This document shows positions 8,494 through 17,472 of a DNA stretch of 64,000 nt, piece by piece. The notes beneath the pieces are model-generated. The model was not told the DNA's origin, did not search any database, and was given only the letters and a program-made list of their open reading frames with translations. The translations under genes were made by a program, and so were the position numbers. The stretch comes from an uncultured Collinsella sp. GTDB taxonomy: Bacteria > Actinomycetota > Coriobacteriia > Coriobacteriales > Coriobacteriaceae. Each line of letters starts with the position of its first letter. The stretch's first letter is position 1. The DNA lies in NCBI GenBank assembly GCA_902491565.1, contig CABUIE010000006.1, forward strand, positions 1-64,000, read 5' to 3'.

Positions 8494-9525
8494 CTATGTG
8501 CGCGGAGCTGCCGTGGTATGTCGAACGATAAGCTGGCCGGGAATACGAATGGCAACGGTTTTGTCCGTTGCCCCCGCCTTGGGAACCGCGTGCTCGAACA
8601 CCTCGCGTCCACGCTGATGCAAATCGAATCGAACGGTCGTGAGCTCGTTGTGTGCCACAAAATCATCGAGCGAATCGTCGACGCCCACCACGCTCACGTC
8701 CTCGGGCACGCGCAGACCGCTATCGCGCAGCGCTGCAATCGCGCCATTTGCCATCTGGTCGTTTGCCGCGTAAATCGCCGTCATGGTGCGATCGTGCTCG
8801 GCCAGGTACCTGCCGGCCTCGTAGCCGCTGTTGGCAGACCAGTCGCCCTCGAGCGGCTCTGCCGGCTCGATGTGTTTACGCTCGAGTGCATCCTGCCAAC
8901 CGGCGCGACGAAATTGCTCGTCGACCGAGAATGACGGGCCGCCAATATAGCGAATCTGCTCGTGCCCTAGCTCAAACAGGTGATCCATAAGCAATAGCGA
9001 GCAGCCGTAATGGTCGGAATCGACCGTGGTCACCCGCGGGTGCGCGTACATGGTAACGATGACCGTGCCAATGCCCGGCAGTGGATCAAACGTCTCAAAA
9101 TCGGGCGCCATGCGACTCATACCGATGATGATGCCGTCCACCGGCAATGCGGCCATACGACGCGTGGCCTCGGCAAGCGAAAACTCCTCGGTCTTGGACA
9201 TCTCGACCAGCGTGATGGCGCAATTATGCTCGCGAGCAGCGCTGGCGATGCCGTCGATCATTGAGAGGTTGCCGAACTTGGTGACATCGTTGACGCACAG
9301 GCCGACCGAATGATAACGGCCGTCGCGCAGCGAGCGACCGGCATAACTCGGACGAAAGCCGAGCTTTTGCATAGCGGCCTGCACGCGCTGGCGCGTCTGC
9401 TCGTTAACGTTAGGCAAGCCGTTGGCGACGCGCGAAACCGTCTGCTGCGAAACGCCGGCAGCGCGGGCGACGTCGGCCATGGAGACCGGACGCGAACTGG
9501 TATCGTTGGACGGGCGCCTTGCCAC
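8494..9525 (-). CDS. LacI-family regulator 1 (gal)
   Basis: Repressor of 343 aa. The helix-turn-helix MADVARAAGVSQQTVSRVAN is followed by the hinge helix (RPSYAGRSLRDGRYHSVGL) and a periplasmic-binding-like sensor domain with DGIIIGMSR, DSDHYGC and VVGVDDS. The start is GTG 9525, preceded by AAGGTGATC. It is divergent from galK. The shared region has three copies of its presumed operator TGTTAACGTACTCA, one of them 94 bases before its own start, so it probably controls both galKT and itself. Confidence 0.93.
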   Translation of the reverse strand: MARRPSNDTSSRPVSMADVARAAGVSQQTVSRVANGLPNVNEQTRQRVQAAMQKLGFRPSYAGRSLRDGRYHSVGLCVNDVTKFGNLSMIDGIASAAREHNCAITLVEMSKTEEFSLAEATRRMAALPVDGIIIGMSRMAPDFETFDPLPGIGTVIVTMYAHPRVTTVDSDHYGCSLLLMDHLFELGHEQIRYIGGPSFSVDEQFRRAGWQDALERKHIEPAEPLEGDWSANSGYEAGRYLAEHDRTMTAIYAANDQMANGAIAALRDSGLRVPEDVSVVGVDDSLDDFVAHNELTTVRFDLHQRGREVFEHAVPKAGATDKTVAIRIPGQLIVRHTTAAPRT

Positions 9526-9618
9526 AGGATCACCTTCACCCTTGCGAGATCTGAATAGCGTGAATGCCGGCCCGGGCAGAAATACATCCCGCGCCGAGGC
9601 CCGCTATCGTCGGACGCA

Positions 9619-9632
9619 TGTTAACGTACTCT
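9619..9632 (+). promoter_or_regulatory. LacI-1 operator candidate, site 1
   Basis: TGTTAACGTACTCT. CG-centred 14-mer upstream of the LacI-1 gene, matching two further sites near galK at 13 or 14 positions. Likely autoregulatory. Confidence 0.7.
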
Positions 9633-9679
9633 ACTTTTTCTATCTGCATCTCTTCTGCTTTATAAGTCCATACGGCAGT

Positions 9680-9710
9680 ACCGTTCACGGCTGAATTTCT
9701 ACCGATTACC
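9680..9710 (+). promoter_or_regulatory. Tandem ACCGTTYACC motif upstream of galK
   Basis: ACCGTTCACG (9680-9689) and ACCGATTACC (9701-9710), start to start 21 bases. Same arrangement as at several PTS promoters in this window. Confidence 0.6.
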
Positions 9711-9741
9711 AGATTCTCAAAAAGTGACAAGCGATGTGTTA

Positions 9742-9755
9742 TGAGTACGTTAACA
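9742..9755 (-). promoter_or_regulatory. LacI-1 operator candidate, site 2
   Basis: TGAGTACGTTAACA on the plus strand, the reverse complement of TGTTAACGTACTCA. Confidence 0.72.
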
Positions 9756-9805
9756 TAGCCCGTAACGTGCGGTATCGTGAACACTTGGTTCATGCCGCTT
9801 TAAGT

Positions 9806-9819
9806 TGTTAACGTACTCA
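9806..9819 (+). promoter_or_regulatory. LacI-1 operator candidate, site 3
   Basis: TGTTAACGTACTCA, 45 bases before the galK start codon and well placed to block its promoter. Confidence 0.75.
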
Positions 9820-9863
9820 TAACGACGCAAAACCCACCCGGGCGCGCCAAGGAAAGGACTCCC

Positions 9864-11069
9864 ATGACCACCCCCGACGAAAAGACATTCGCCACGCTCA
9901 CCAAGCTGTTCGAGGAGGAGTTTGGCCCCATCGGCGACCGCCAGGTGCTCTACGTGCACGCGCCCGGCCGCTCCGAGATCAGCGGCAACCACACTGACCA
10001 CGAGGGTGGCCACGTTATCGCCGGCTCGCTCGATGTCGCCGTCGACGGCATCGCCGTGGCAACCGATTCCAACAAGGTTCGCGTAGCCGACGAGGGCTAT
10101 CCCACGTTTGAGATCGCGCTCGACACGCTAGACGTTCAGGAGTCCGAGAAGGGCACGTCCGCGAGCCTCGTCCGCGGCATGGCCCACGAAATCGCTGCTC
10201 TGGGCGTTGAGCCCCAGGGCTTCGACTTTGCCTTCACCTGCTCCGTCCCCTCGGGCGGCGGTCTTTCGAGCTCCGCTGCTGTCGAGGCGGCATACGGTCG
10301 CGCCATGGAGACGCTCTGGGGCGCACCCGCCATCGAGCCCGTCGCGCTCGCCCAGATGAGCCAGCGCACCGAGAACAACTATTACGGCAAGCCCTGCGGT
10401 CTGATGGACCAGGCCGCCGTTTGCTTGGGCGGCCTCGCCTACATGGACTTTGAGGATCAGGCTCAGCCTAAAACCCAGAAGCTCGAGCTCAACTTTGAGG
10501 ATCACGGTTATGCGCTCGTGCTCGTTAAGGTCGGTGCCGACCACGTGGCCGCCACCGACGACTACGCCGCCGTTCCGCGCGAGATGCAGGACGTCGCTGC
10601 CGAGTTTGGCAAGGCACGCCTGTGCGAGGTAAACGTGGCGGACTTTGACGCCAAGCTCCCCGAACTGCGCGCCAAGCTGGGCGACCGTGCCTGTCTGCGC
10701 GCCGTTCATTACTGGTACGAGAACGGCCTGGTCGATAAGCGCTGGGCAGCGCTCAACGCCGGCGACATCGACCAGTTCCTGGTCCTGACACGCGAGTCCG
10801 GTGCCAGCTCTGCCATGTACCTGCAGAATGTCGTTGCCAAGCTGGGTGCCGAGCAGCCTTCCATGTACGCGCTTGCTCTTGCCGAGCATGTGCTCGACGG
10901 TCGTGGCGCCGTTCGTATTCACGGCGGCGGCTTTGGCGGTACCATCCAGGCCTTCGTGCCGCTCGATCTGGTCGACACCTTCATCACCAAGATGAACAGC
11001 TGGCTGGGCGAGGGCTCTGCCCGTCACTACGCCATCTCTGACAAGGGGGCTTACGCGGCATGGCTGTAA
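9864..11069 (+). CDS. galK: Galactokinase
   Basis: Phosphorylates alpha-D-galactose at C1 with ATP, the first committed Leloir step. 401 aa. The galactokinase signature GRSEISGNHTDHEGG is at about residues 35-49, where most family members have GRVNLIGEHTDY; the GHMP-kinase ATP loop VPSGGGLSSSAA is at about 128-139; the third motif RIHGGGFGGT is near the C terminus. AAGGAAAGGA precedes the ATG. It is the first gene of a galK-galT operon, with the stop codon overlapping the next gene. Confidence 0.97.
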   Translation: MTTPDEKTFATLTKLFEEEFGPIGDRQVLYVHAPGRSEISGNHTDHEGGHVIAGSLDVAVDGIAVATDSNKVRVADEGYPTFEIALDTLDVQESEKGTSASLVRGMAHEIAALGVEPQGFDFAFTCSVPSGGGLSSSAAVEAAYGRAMETLWGAPAIEPVALAQMSQRTENNYYGKPCGLMDQAAVCLGGLAYMDFEDQAQPKTQKLELNFEDHGYALVLVKVGADHVAATDDYAAVPREMQDVAAEFGKARLCEVNVADFDAKLPELRAKLGDRACLRAVHYWYENGLVDKRWAALNAGDIDQFLVLTRESGASSAMYLQNVVAKLGAEQPSMYALALAEHVLDGRGAVRIHGGGFGGTIQAFVPLDLVDTFITKMNSWLGEGSARHYAISDKGAYAAWL

Positions 11070-12688
11070 TGACTGATGTGCGCGAGGCCGCGCAGAACCT
11101 GATCGAGTACGCTATCCACCGATCGATGATCGGCCAGGACGATCGCATCTGGGCATACAACACCATTTTGGAGTGCATCGGCGCCACGGGTCCCGCACTC
11201 GACATGGCTTGGGCGCTCAAGACCGAGAAGATTTCGCTTCTGCACCCCGATACCCTCCCCGACTTTGACCTTGAAGGCACACTCGCCGTACTTTCCGAGG
11301 CCGCCGTTGCCAACGGCGCTACCGAGGACACGGCGTCGGGCCGCGATCGCATCACCATGCGCATCATGGGCGCGCTCATGCCGAGGCCTTCGGTTGTTAA
11401 CGAGGAGTTCAATGGGCGCATGGGCGTCAACGAGCCCCGCGCCGCGACCGACTGGTTCTACGGTCTGTGCTGCGACGCCGGCTATGTGCGCCGTGCCGCC
11501 ATCGCGCGCAACATCAAATGGAGCACCCCCACCAACTGGGGCGATCTTGAGATCACCATCAACCTGTCCAAGCCCGAGAAGGACCCGCGCGACATTGCCG
11601 CAGCCGGTGCCGCCAAGAACACGGGCGAGAAGTATCCTGCCTGCCAGCTCTGCATCGAAAACGAGGGCTATCCCGGACGTTCCGCCGCAGCCGACGGTGG
11701 CGCTCATCCCGCTCGCCAGAACCTGCGTGTTATTCCTATTGAGCTCAACGGCGAGCGCTGGGGCTTCCAGTACAGCCCGTACGCGTACTTTAACGAGCAT
11801 TGCATTGCCATGAGCTCGGAGCATCGTCCGATGCACGTCGACCGTAAGGGCCTCTCCTGCCTGCTCGATTTTGTGGACCTGTTCCCGCACTACTTTATCG
11901 GCTCCAACGCCGACCTGCCCATCGTGGGCGGCTCGATCTTGTCGCACGACCACTTCCAGGGCGGCGCGCACGAGTTCCCGATGATGCACGCAGCCGAGGT
12001 CTCGCAATTTAGCGTGCCCGGCTTTGACCAGGTCACCGGCACCGTGCTGCAGTGGCCGCTCTCAGTGCTGCGCCTGCGCTCGCACGACCGCGCCCAGCTG
12101 CTCGATGCCGCCGAGAAGATTATCCTTGCCTGGCGCGAGTGGACCGACGAGTCCGTGGGCGTCATCGCGCACACGGCCGACGGCGTGGCACACAACACCG
12201 TGACGCCCGTCATCCGCCGCGTCGACTCCCGCGGCAATGCCGGCGGCGAGATCTACGAGGCCTACCTGGCGCTTCGCTGCAACATCACGACCGACGAGCA
12301 TCCGCTGGGCGTTTTCCACCCGCATGCCGAATACCACCACATTAAGAAGGAGAACATCGGCCTGATCGAGGTCATGGGCTTGGCCATTCTGCCACCGCGC
12401 CTGGTTCCCGAGCTCGGCGCCGTTCGCGAGCACCTGCTGGCCGCCAAGGTCGACGCAAGCTACGATCTTGCCGCCGCGCTCGAGAGCGACGACCTTTGCC
12501 GCAGCCACGCCGCATGGGCAGAGGATGTCTTTGCCCGTCGCGCCGATGAGCTTACTGCCGATAACGCCATCGACATCCTGCACGAGGAGGTCGGCGTGGT
12601 GTTTGGCCACGTGCTCGACAACGCCGGCGTCTTTAAGTGGGACGAAGCCGGCCGCGCCGCCCAGCAGCGCTTCATCGACTCGCTGTAG
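11060..12688 (+). CDS. galT: UDP-glucose-hexose-1-phosphate uridylyltransferase, GalT2 type
   Basis: Exchanges galactose-1-phosphate with UDP-glucose to give UDP-galactose and glucose-1-phosphate. 542 aa, the long Firmicutes/Actinobacteria type rather than the 350-aa E. coli type. The active-site region SILSHDHFQGGAHEF is at about residues 292-306 in place of the usual HxHxQ triad. Two start codons are possible: ATG 11060 within galK, and ATG 11069 in a TAATG overlap with the galK stop. galE is not in this window. Confidence 0.95.
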   Translation: MAVMTDVREAAQNLIEYAIHRSMIGQDDRIWAYNTILECIGATGPALDMAWALKTEKISLLHPDTLPDFDLEGTLAVLSEAAVANGATEDTASGRDRITMRIMGALMPRPSVVNEEFNGRMGVNEPRAATDWFYGLCCDAGYVRRAAIARNIKWSTPTNWGDLEITINLSKPEKDPRDIAAAGAAKNTGEKYPACQLCIENEGYPGRSAAADGGAHPARQNLRVIPIELNGERWGFQYSPYAYFNEHCIAMSSEHRPMHVDRKGLSCLLDFVDLFPHYFIGSNADLPIVGGSILSHDHFQGGAHEFPMMHAAEVSQFSVPGFDQVTGTVLQWPLSVLRLRSHDRAQLLDAAEKIILAWREWTDESVGVIAHTADGVAHNTVTPVIRRVDSRGNAGGEIYEAYLALRCNITTDEHPLGVFHPHAEYHHIKKENIGLIEVMGLAILPPRLVPELGAVREHLLAAKVDASYDLAAALESDDLCRSHAAWAEDVFARRADELTADNAIDILHEEVGVVFGHVLDNAGVFKWDEAGRAAQQRFIDSL

Positions 12689-12736
12689 CACGCGAGCTCG
12701 AACGCACGCACTTAACAAATAGCGCCTACACGACCA

Positions 12737-12774
12737 CGGCGCCCGCCGGCAACATCGCCGACGGGCGCCGTTTT
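12737..12774 (+). terminator. galKT terminator
   Basis: CGGCGCCCG (12737-12745) pairs with CGGGCGCCG (12762-12770), followed by TTTT. Confidence 0.85.
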
Positions 12775-12847
12775 GTTGGTGTAAGGGTAGCTCGACGGAA
12801 GCAATGACTACTTGCGACCAAGGCAACGCCGATGTCTTGGCAATGCC

Positions 12848-12960
12848 AGCGAGCGGGTCGCATTTGAGACAAGGTGACGTGAAACGAAAGGGCGCTGACC
12901 TTCTGGTCGCGCCCTTGAAGTTGAACGTCAGATTGTCCAAATGCGGCCCGCGCAGCGTCG
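12848..12960. repeat. Imperfect long inverted repeat between galT and lacC
   Basis: The stretch around GGGTCGCATTTGAGACAAGG (near 12855) is an imperfect reverse complement of ATTGTCCAAATGCGGCCCGC (near 12934). A GC-rich inner pair, GGGCGC with GCGCCC, lies between them. No gene is seen in 12689-13006. Confidence 0.5.
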
Positions 12961-12964
12961 GCTG

Positions 12965-12992
12965 GTTACGGCGTTTGGTAAAACGCCGTAAC
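12965..12992 (-). terminator. lacC (copy 1) terminator
   Basis: GTTACGGCGTTT pairs with AAACGCCGTAAC, 15 bases past the lacC stop on the minus strand. There is no strong T tract, so the assignment rests on position and stem strength. Confidence 0.55.
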
Positions 12993-13006
12993 TCAACGCC
13001 GTAACT

Positions 13007-13942
13007 CTACAGCTCCGTTACTTCAACGCTGTTGTAGACCTCGTCCCAGCGGTCCATGACCAGGTGGCCGGTCTTGGGATCCATGGCGTTGAGCTTGCCG
13101 CAGGTATTGGCGGTCTTGAGCACCGTGACGTCGTCGGCACCAGCCGCAATGGCATGCGCAAAGCCGGCGATGGTCGAGTCGCCGGAACCCGTCGCGTTCA
13201 CAGCCGCAATCGCGGGCGTCTTGGCGCGGAACGCGCGACCCTCATGGAAGCCCACCGAACCGGCAGCGCCCATCGAAACGACAACCCAGGGAATGCCGGC
13301 AAAGCGGCCATCGGCGGCAAGCGCCTCGCGCAGGGCATCGACATCATCGGTCGTAAAGGACGTACCCAGCAGGCCGTTAATCTCGGTCAGGTTGGGCTTT
13401 ACGAGCTCGGGCTTAGCGTCGGACTCCAGCGCGGCTTCCAGCGATGCACCCGAGGTGTCGAGCAGTACCTTGGCGCCCGCCTCCTCGGCAATCTTGACGA
13501 GCTCGGCATAGTAGCCTGCATCGACGCCACGCGGCAGCGAGCCCGAAAGCGTCACGACATCTGCCTTGGCGGCAAGCTCGGCAAACTTGGCCGTAAAGGC
13601 TTCGAGCTCGGCCGGGGCGATCTGCGGGCCGCTCTCCAGCAGTTCGGTCTGATTGCCCTCGTGCAGAATATTCAGGCAGATGCGCGTCTCACCGGCGATG
13701 GGCACAAAGTCGTTCTTGACGCCATCGGCATTCATAAGCTCGGCCATATAGGCACCCATGTGACCGCCAAGCAGGCCGGTTGCAAGTACGTCGTCGCCCA
13801 GCTGCAGCAGCACGCGGCTCACGTTGAGGCCCTTGCCGCCGGCGGTCTTTTCGGGCGTCACGCGGTTAACATCGTCGATGACCAGCTTGTCGAGCTGATA
13901 GCGAGTATCGATCGACGGGTTCATGGTAACGGTCAGAATCAT
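13007..13942 (-). CDS. lacC: Tagatose-6-phosphate kinase / 1-phosphofructokinase (PfkB family), copy 1
   Basis: ATP-dependent kinase of 311 aa converting tagatose-6-phosphate to tagatose-1,6-bisphosphate. It starts MILTVTMNPSIDTRYQL, has GGKGLNVSRVLLQLG at about 37-51, SGSLPRG near 130 and the catalytic NATGSGDSTIAGF near 245. LacC and FruK cannot be told apart by motif; the operon lacA-lacB-lacX-lacC argues for LacC. ATG 13942 has CAGGAG eight bases upstream. A near-identical paralogue lies at 37905-38840. Confidence 0.9.
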   Translation of the reverse strand: MILTVTMNPSIDTRYQLDKLVIDDVNRVTPEKTAGGKGLNVSRVLLQLGDDVLATGLLGGHMGAYMAELMNADGVKNDFVPIAGETRICLNILHEGNQTELLESGPQIAPAELEAFTAKFAELAAKADVVTLSGSLPRGVDAGYYAELVKIAEEAGAKVLLDTSGASLEAALESDAKPELVKPNLTEINGLLGTSFTTDDVDALREALAADGRFAGIPWVVVSMGAAGSVGFHEGRAFRAKTPAIAAVNATGSGDSTIAGFAHAIAAGADDVTVLKTANTCGKLNAMDPKTGHLVMDRWDEVYNSVEVTEL

Positions 13943-13998
13943 ATTGAACTCCTGTTTCCGGGGCACGACACGCGCGGCCCCAAACATATGATAGCTCG

Positions 13999-14880
13999 TT
14001 AAAGGATCTCGATTTCAAAGCCGCGGGTAACGGTCTCCCCCGGCTTGGCCAACAGGCAGCCGCGCTTGTGCTCCAGGATATCGTCCTCGTCGGAGCAGGT
14101 GGACAGGCCGCCCCACGGTTCCACGGCCACAAAGTCGCCCTCGGGCTTGCTCCACACAATCAGGTACGGCATATCGGGGAACGTCAGGCGCACGCCCTTG
14201 TCCTCGGTCTTCTTGGTCAGCGTAACCACGCGGCTCTCGAGCACGTCAAAGATGGTCTCTGCGAAGTCAAAGAGTTCGTGGGTCAGCGGCAGGTCATGGC
14301 CAACCATCGGGTTCTTGCTGCGATGCTCAACATCAATCAAGCCCGTCGAGGGAACGGCAGTACAGAGCTCGGCGGCCTCGCGCTGATCGAAACGAAGCTC
14401 GTAGTCGTCATAGGACTCGCCCTCGTCAAGCGGGCACTTAAAGCCAGGGTGACCGCCCACAAAGAACGGCATGTCCTCGGTGCCCTCATTGGTCACCTCG
14501 TACGACACGGCCACCTTCTCCGCATCGATCGTGTAACGAGCAACGATCTTAAACGGATACGGGTACTGCTCGAGCAACTCGGCATGGTCGGCAGAGCTTA
14601 GGCTCAGCGCAACCATGTTGTCGCTCTGCTCCTCGAGTTTCCACTCCTGTTTGCGCGCAAAGCCGTGGCGGGCGAGCTTAACCTCGCGGCCGCCCATGGT
14701 CATTGCGTGACCGTCGCGAAGGCCGCCGCAGATCGGGAAGCAAATGGGTGCCTGGCCCGACCAGACCGCCGGGTCACCCTGCCACAGGTACTCACGGCCG
14801 TTGGCCGCAATAGAAGTGAACGATCCGCCAGCCGTGCTCAACGCCACACGAATAGAACCGTTATCAAGAACAAACTCCAT
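13999..14880 (-). CDS. lacX: LacX-like aldose 1-epimerase family protein, copy 1
   Basis: Galactose-mutarotase-fold protein of 293 aa. LacX accompanies tagatose-6-phosphate genes in Lactococcus; its exact reaction is not established, but a mutarotase role on a (phospho)hexose is likely. Visible features are AGGSFTSI, QAPICFPICGGL, the conserved HGFARKQEW, and GGHPGFKCPL with the putative catalytic His. ATG 14880 follows GGGAAGG. It sits between lacB and lacC, 56 bases before lacC. A paralogue lies at 38900-39781. Confidence 0.88.
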   Translation of the reverse strand: MEFVLDNGSIRVALSTAGGSFTSIAANGREYLWQGDPAVWSGQAPICFPICGGLRDGHAMTMGGREVKLARHGFARKQEWKLEEQSDNMVALSLSSADHAELLEQYPYPFKIVARYTIDAEKVAVSYEVTNEGTEDMPFFVGGHPGFKCPLDEGESYDDYELRFDQREAAELCTAVPSTGLIDVEHRSKNPMVGHDLPLTHELFDFAETIFDVLESRVVTLTKKTEDKGVRLTFPDMPYLIVWSKPEGDFVAVEPWGGLSTCSDEDDILEHKRGCLLAKPGETVTRGFEIEIL

Positions 14881-14999
14881 AGGAGCCTTCCCTTTCTTAC
14901 GACAGCCTGCCAAGTCAATAGGGCTGATAGAAAACCGGCCCGCGCCCCCTCACAGAAACGCGAGCCGTCAACGGATTAGTTAATTACGCCGGATACCCG

Positions 15000-15524
15000 C
15001 TAGTCATGGTATTCGCCGCGGTCCCACTTCTCGAGGAACTCGTCAAAGAAGTGCGGGTCAGCCTGAGCCTCGGCGTCGGCCTTATTGCAGGCATCGATCT
15101 TGGCGATCAGGGCATCGTGCTCGGGGGTCTTCTCGTAGGGCTCCTCCAGGAAGGCAAGCATGATATCGGCCATCAGGAACTCGCCGGTGATCTTGCCGCC
15201 AAAGCCCACGATGTTGGCGTTGAGCTCGCGACGAGCGTACAGGGCAGAGGTCATGTCGCGGACCAGGGCGCAGCGGGCGCCGGGAACCTTGTTGACGGCG
15301 TTGGTGATGCCGATGCCGGTGCCGCACAGGGCCACGCCAAAGTCGGCCTTGCCGCTGGCAACGGCCTCGCCCACGGCCTTGCCGTAGATGGGATAGTGCG
15401 TACGGGTGTGGCTGTAGGTGCCGCAGTCGAGCACCTTGTAGCCAGCCTGCTCCAGGCGGTCGGCCAGATAGATCTTCTCGTCCGTAACGATATGGTCGCA
15501 ACCGATTGCGATGGTCTTCTTCAT
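15000..15524 (-). CDS. lacB: Galactose-6-phosphate isomerase subunit LacB
   Basis: With LacA forms the RpiB-fold isomerase converting galactose-6-phosphate to tagatose-6-phosphate. 174 aa. It begins MKKTIAIGCDHIVTDEKIYL and has ALCGTGIGITNAVNKVPGAR, the Cys-containing RpiB catalytic loop, at about 66-85, as expected for the catalytic B subunit. The RBS is AAAGGA. It is second in the lac operon, 63 bases after lacA. Confidence 0.96.
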   Translation of the reverse strand: MKKTIAIGCDHIVTDEKIYLADRLEQAGYKVLDCGTYSHTRTHYPIYGKAVGEAVASGKADFGVALCGTGIGITNAVNKVPGARCALVRDMTSALYARRELNANIVGFGGKITGEFLMADIMLAFLEEPYEKTPEHDALIAKIDACNKADAEAQADPHFFDEFLEKWDRGEYHD

Positions 15525-15587
15525 CAGAACGTCCTTTCGTCTGAATTCACAAGTTGAGGTAGAAGTTCGAGTTCTCGGTGGCTCTCG

Positions 15588-16016
15588 TTAGGCCATCTTG
15601 TTGAGCATGTCGACACGGATCTGGTGACGGCCGCCGGCGTACTGGGCGCGCAGGAACTCGCGGGCGATCTTCTTGGCGACCTCGGTGCCCACAACGCCCG
15701 GGCCCATGGTGACCATGCGCGAGCCGTTGTGCTCGCGGGTCATGTAAGCGGAACGCTCGTCGGAAATGTTGGCGACGACCATGCCCTTGATCTTGACGGC
15801 GGCCATATAGGAGCCGACGCCGTACTTATCGAATGCGAAGCCCTGGGAATCCTTGTGCTCCAGCAGGTCCTTGGCAACGGCGGTCGCGGAATCGACAAAG
15901 TCCGCGGCAGGGGTCTCGGAATAGTCGACGACCTCGTGACCGTCGGCGATGAGCATCTCCTTGATGGACTCCTTCATCGACATACCGTCGGCATCGGAAG
16001 CGATTACAACCCTCAT
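15588..16016 (-). CDS. lacA: Galactose-6-phosphate isomerase subunit LacA
   Basis: Partner of LacB, 142 aa. It begins MRVVIASDADGMSMKESI, has DKYGVGSYMAAVKIKGMVVA at about 64-83, in which the catalytic Cys of RpiB is absent as usual for LacA, and ends GRHQIRVDMLNKMA. AAGGAGG precedes the ATG. It is the first gene of lacA-lacB-lacX-lacC; its upstream region holds dyads typical of a DeoR-type LacR repressor. Confidence 0.95.
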   Translation of the reverse strand: MRVVIASDADGMSMKESIKEMLIADGHEVVDYSETPAADFVDSATAVAKDLLEHKDSQGFAFDKYGVGSYMAAVKIKGMVVANISDERSAYMTREHNGSRMVTMGPGVVGTEVAKKIAREFLRAQYAGGRHQIRVDMLNKMA

Positions 16017-16110
16017 GACATCCTCCTTGAGAGATACGCAGGTGCGTAGTTTCTGTTTGGAAGTGTTGAATCGCGTTCAGGTCCGGGCATCTGAATGTGC
16101 GGTTCTTCAC

Positions 16111-16130
16111 TGTTCATGTTTATTTGAACA
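16111..16130. promoter_or_regulatory. TGTTCA-N8-TGAACA dyad upstream of lacA
   Basis: Inverted repeat of TGTTCA about 95 bases before lacA. With the following dyad it is a candidate LacR (DeoR-family) operator. Confidence 0.5.
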
Positions 16131-16166
16131 CATTCGAACAGTAACTGCAACAACTATTTGTTTATC

Positions 16167-16186
16167 TTTGTTCTTTTTTGAACAAA
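16167..16186. promoter_or_regulatory. TTTGTTC-N6-GAACAAA dyad upstream of lacA
   Basis: Perfect 7-bp inverted repeat with a T6 centre. GAACAAAT also occurs upstream of the LacR-like DeoR gene (35240-35247), which suggests the same regulator acts at both. Confidence 0.55.
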
Positions 16187-16187
16187 T

Positions 16188-16218
16188 ATCGTTCACGGAT
16201 GATTGCTGACCGTTTGAG
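16188..16218 (+). promoter_or_regulatory. Tandem ACCGTTYACC-like motif upstream of lacA
   Basis: ATCGTTCACG (16188-16197) and ACCGTTTGAG (16209-16218), 21 bases apart. Here the motif faces away from the gene it precedes, unlike at the PTS promoters, so it is a weaker case. Confidence 0.4.
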
Positions 16219-16256
16219 CCGGGCGCGGACGTAGCGATCATGTGTTCAACAAACAA

Positions 16257-16289
16257 AAGGGCGGCCAAGAACGTATCTCGGCCGCCCTT
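16257..16289. terminator. Terminator of the membrane-protein gene
   Basis: AAGGGCGGCC pairs with GGCCGCCCTT, 35 bases beyond the stop of the minus-strand gene; the minus strand continues into TTTTGTTTG. Confidence 0.75.
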
Positions 16290-16323
16290 CGGCGGTATTC
16301 CCCGGTATATACAGCTGTTTTAG

Positions 16324-17355
16324 CTACTCGGACTGCCCACCCTTTTTGGCGTGCTTGGACGGAGCACTCAGAAAGCGGCCCGTCAAATAGTTCGCCGGGC
16401 CGGAAATATCGATCCCCAGCAGTACGTGTCCCAGCCACAGGAACGCCACGAGCACCAGCAGCGGGATAACGCACGAAGTCACGATCATCACGATGACGCC
16501 TTCGATGAGGTCGGTCACCTGCCGCACGATCTCATCGGTCATCTGCTTGGCGCCGCTGGTCACCGACGTAACAAGGCTCGATGCCCCATCAGTCAACTGC
16601 TCGAGCACGTTTTTGGACGCCGTGGTCTCGGATTTTTTCTTGTTCGATTTTGAGCTGGTCTCGGCTGACTTGTCCGTGGTGTCGGCCGCGTCCGCAGCGT
16701 CCGCAGCCTTTTGCTCAGCTTGCTCAATACTTACGCGATACGTTTCATCGACCTTTTGCGACACCCATACGCTCGCGGGCACGAGCGCCATGCCGATCAC
16801 GGCAACCACCAGTACGCGTGTCGCCACACGGCGCAGGACAGTGCTCGTGCTCCAGCGCCCGTGAATGCCGAGCGACACCGCAAAGAGCACCAACGCAAAC
16901 GGGATTAAGATGCCCAAGCCAACCGACCACAAAATGGTTAGCAGGTATTTCTCGAGGTAGAGCACGGCAAGCACGATACCAAGGTTGCCTGAAAGCTGCG
17001 CGAGCTGCTCGGCAACCGGCGTTCCCGTATCACCCGGCAGCGCGGTAATGCCCGCAGACAGCGCCACGCACGAGGTCGTGAGCGCCAGTACGTTACCCTT
17101 CTTTTGGTCGATGACCTCGATGGTGGAGTCCCAAGTTTTGGTATCGGCGAAATGCGGACGAGCTACAAAGCCCGACAGCAGCGCCAGGACCACGAGCGCA
17201 ACGATAAAGCCAATCTGCAGCTTTTTGTTTGCGCACACGACATCGGACAGACTGGGCTGCAGCTCGGTTACCGCCGTGTGCTCGGTTATCTGGACAGGAC
17301 GCCCATGAGCCATCTCGTGCGCATCTTTCTTTTGAATCAATCCGTTGTCCGGCAT
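16324..17355 (-). CDS. Membrane protein of unknown function with N-terminal GLIQKKD
   Basis: 343 aa, function not recognised. A hydrophilic N terminus (MPDNGLIQKKDAHEM) precedes hydrophobic segments at about 46-65, 90-108, 122-166 (probably two helices) and 177-198. An Ala/Lys/Ser-rich hydrophilic stretch (about 205-255) with coiled-coil character follows, then an amphipathic region and a last hydrophobic segment at about 290-320. GAGGAGG precedes the ATG. The GLIQKKD start recurs in the otherwise unrelated membrane protein at 54665-55750. It is a single gene with its own terminator. Confidence 0.8.
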   Translation of the reverse strand: MPDNGLIQKKDAHEMAHGRPVQITEHTAVTELQPSLSDVVCANKKLQIGFIVALVVLALLSGFVARPHFADTKTWDSTIEVIDQKKGNVLALTTSCVALSAGITALPGDTGTPVAEQLAQLSGNLGIVLAVLYLEKYLLTILWSVGLGILIPFALVLFAVSLGIHGRWSTSTVLRRVATRVLVVAVIGMALVPASVWVSQKVDETYRVSIEQAEQKAADAADAADTTDKSAETSSKSNKKKSETTASKNVLEQLTDGASSLVTSVTSGAKQMTDEIVRQVTDLIEGVIVMIVTSCVIPLLVLVAFLWLGHVLLGIDISGPANYLTGRFLSAPSKHAKKGGQSE

Positions 17356-17472
17356 TTGGATACCTCCTCATTCCGGCCTGTATTGCGGATGGAAGTATAC
17401 CCACCGAGCAAAAATCGAACGGGAGGACCAACGGAGCGCACCAAGACTGTCCCCAATGACTACCTCCGGATG

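Noticed and set aside
12689..13006. Possible small gene at 12804-13004
   Set aside because: The frame crosses the imperfect inverted repeat and the lacC terminator and has no ribosome binding site.
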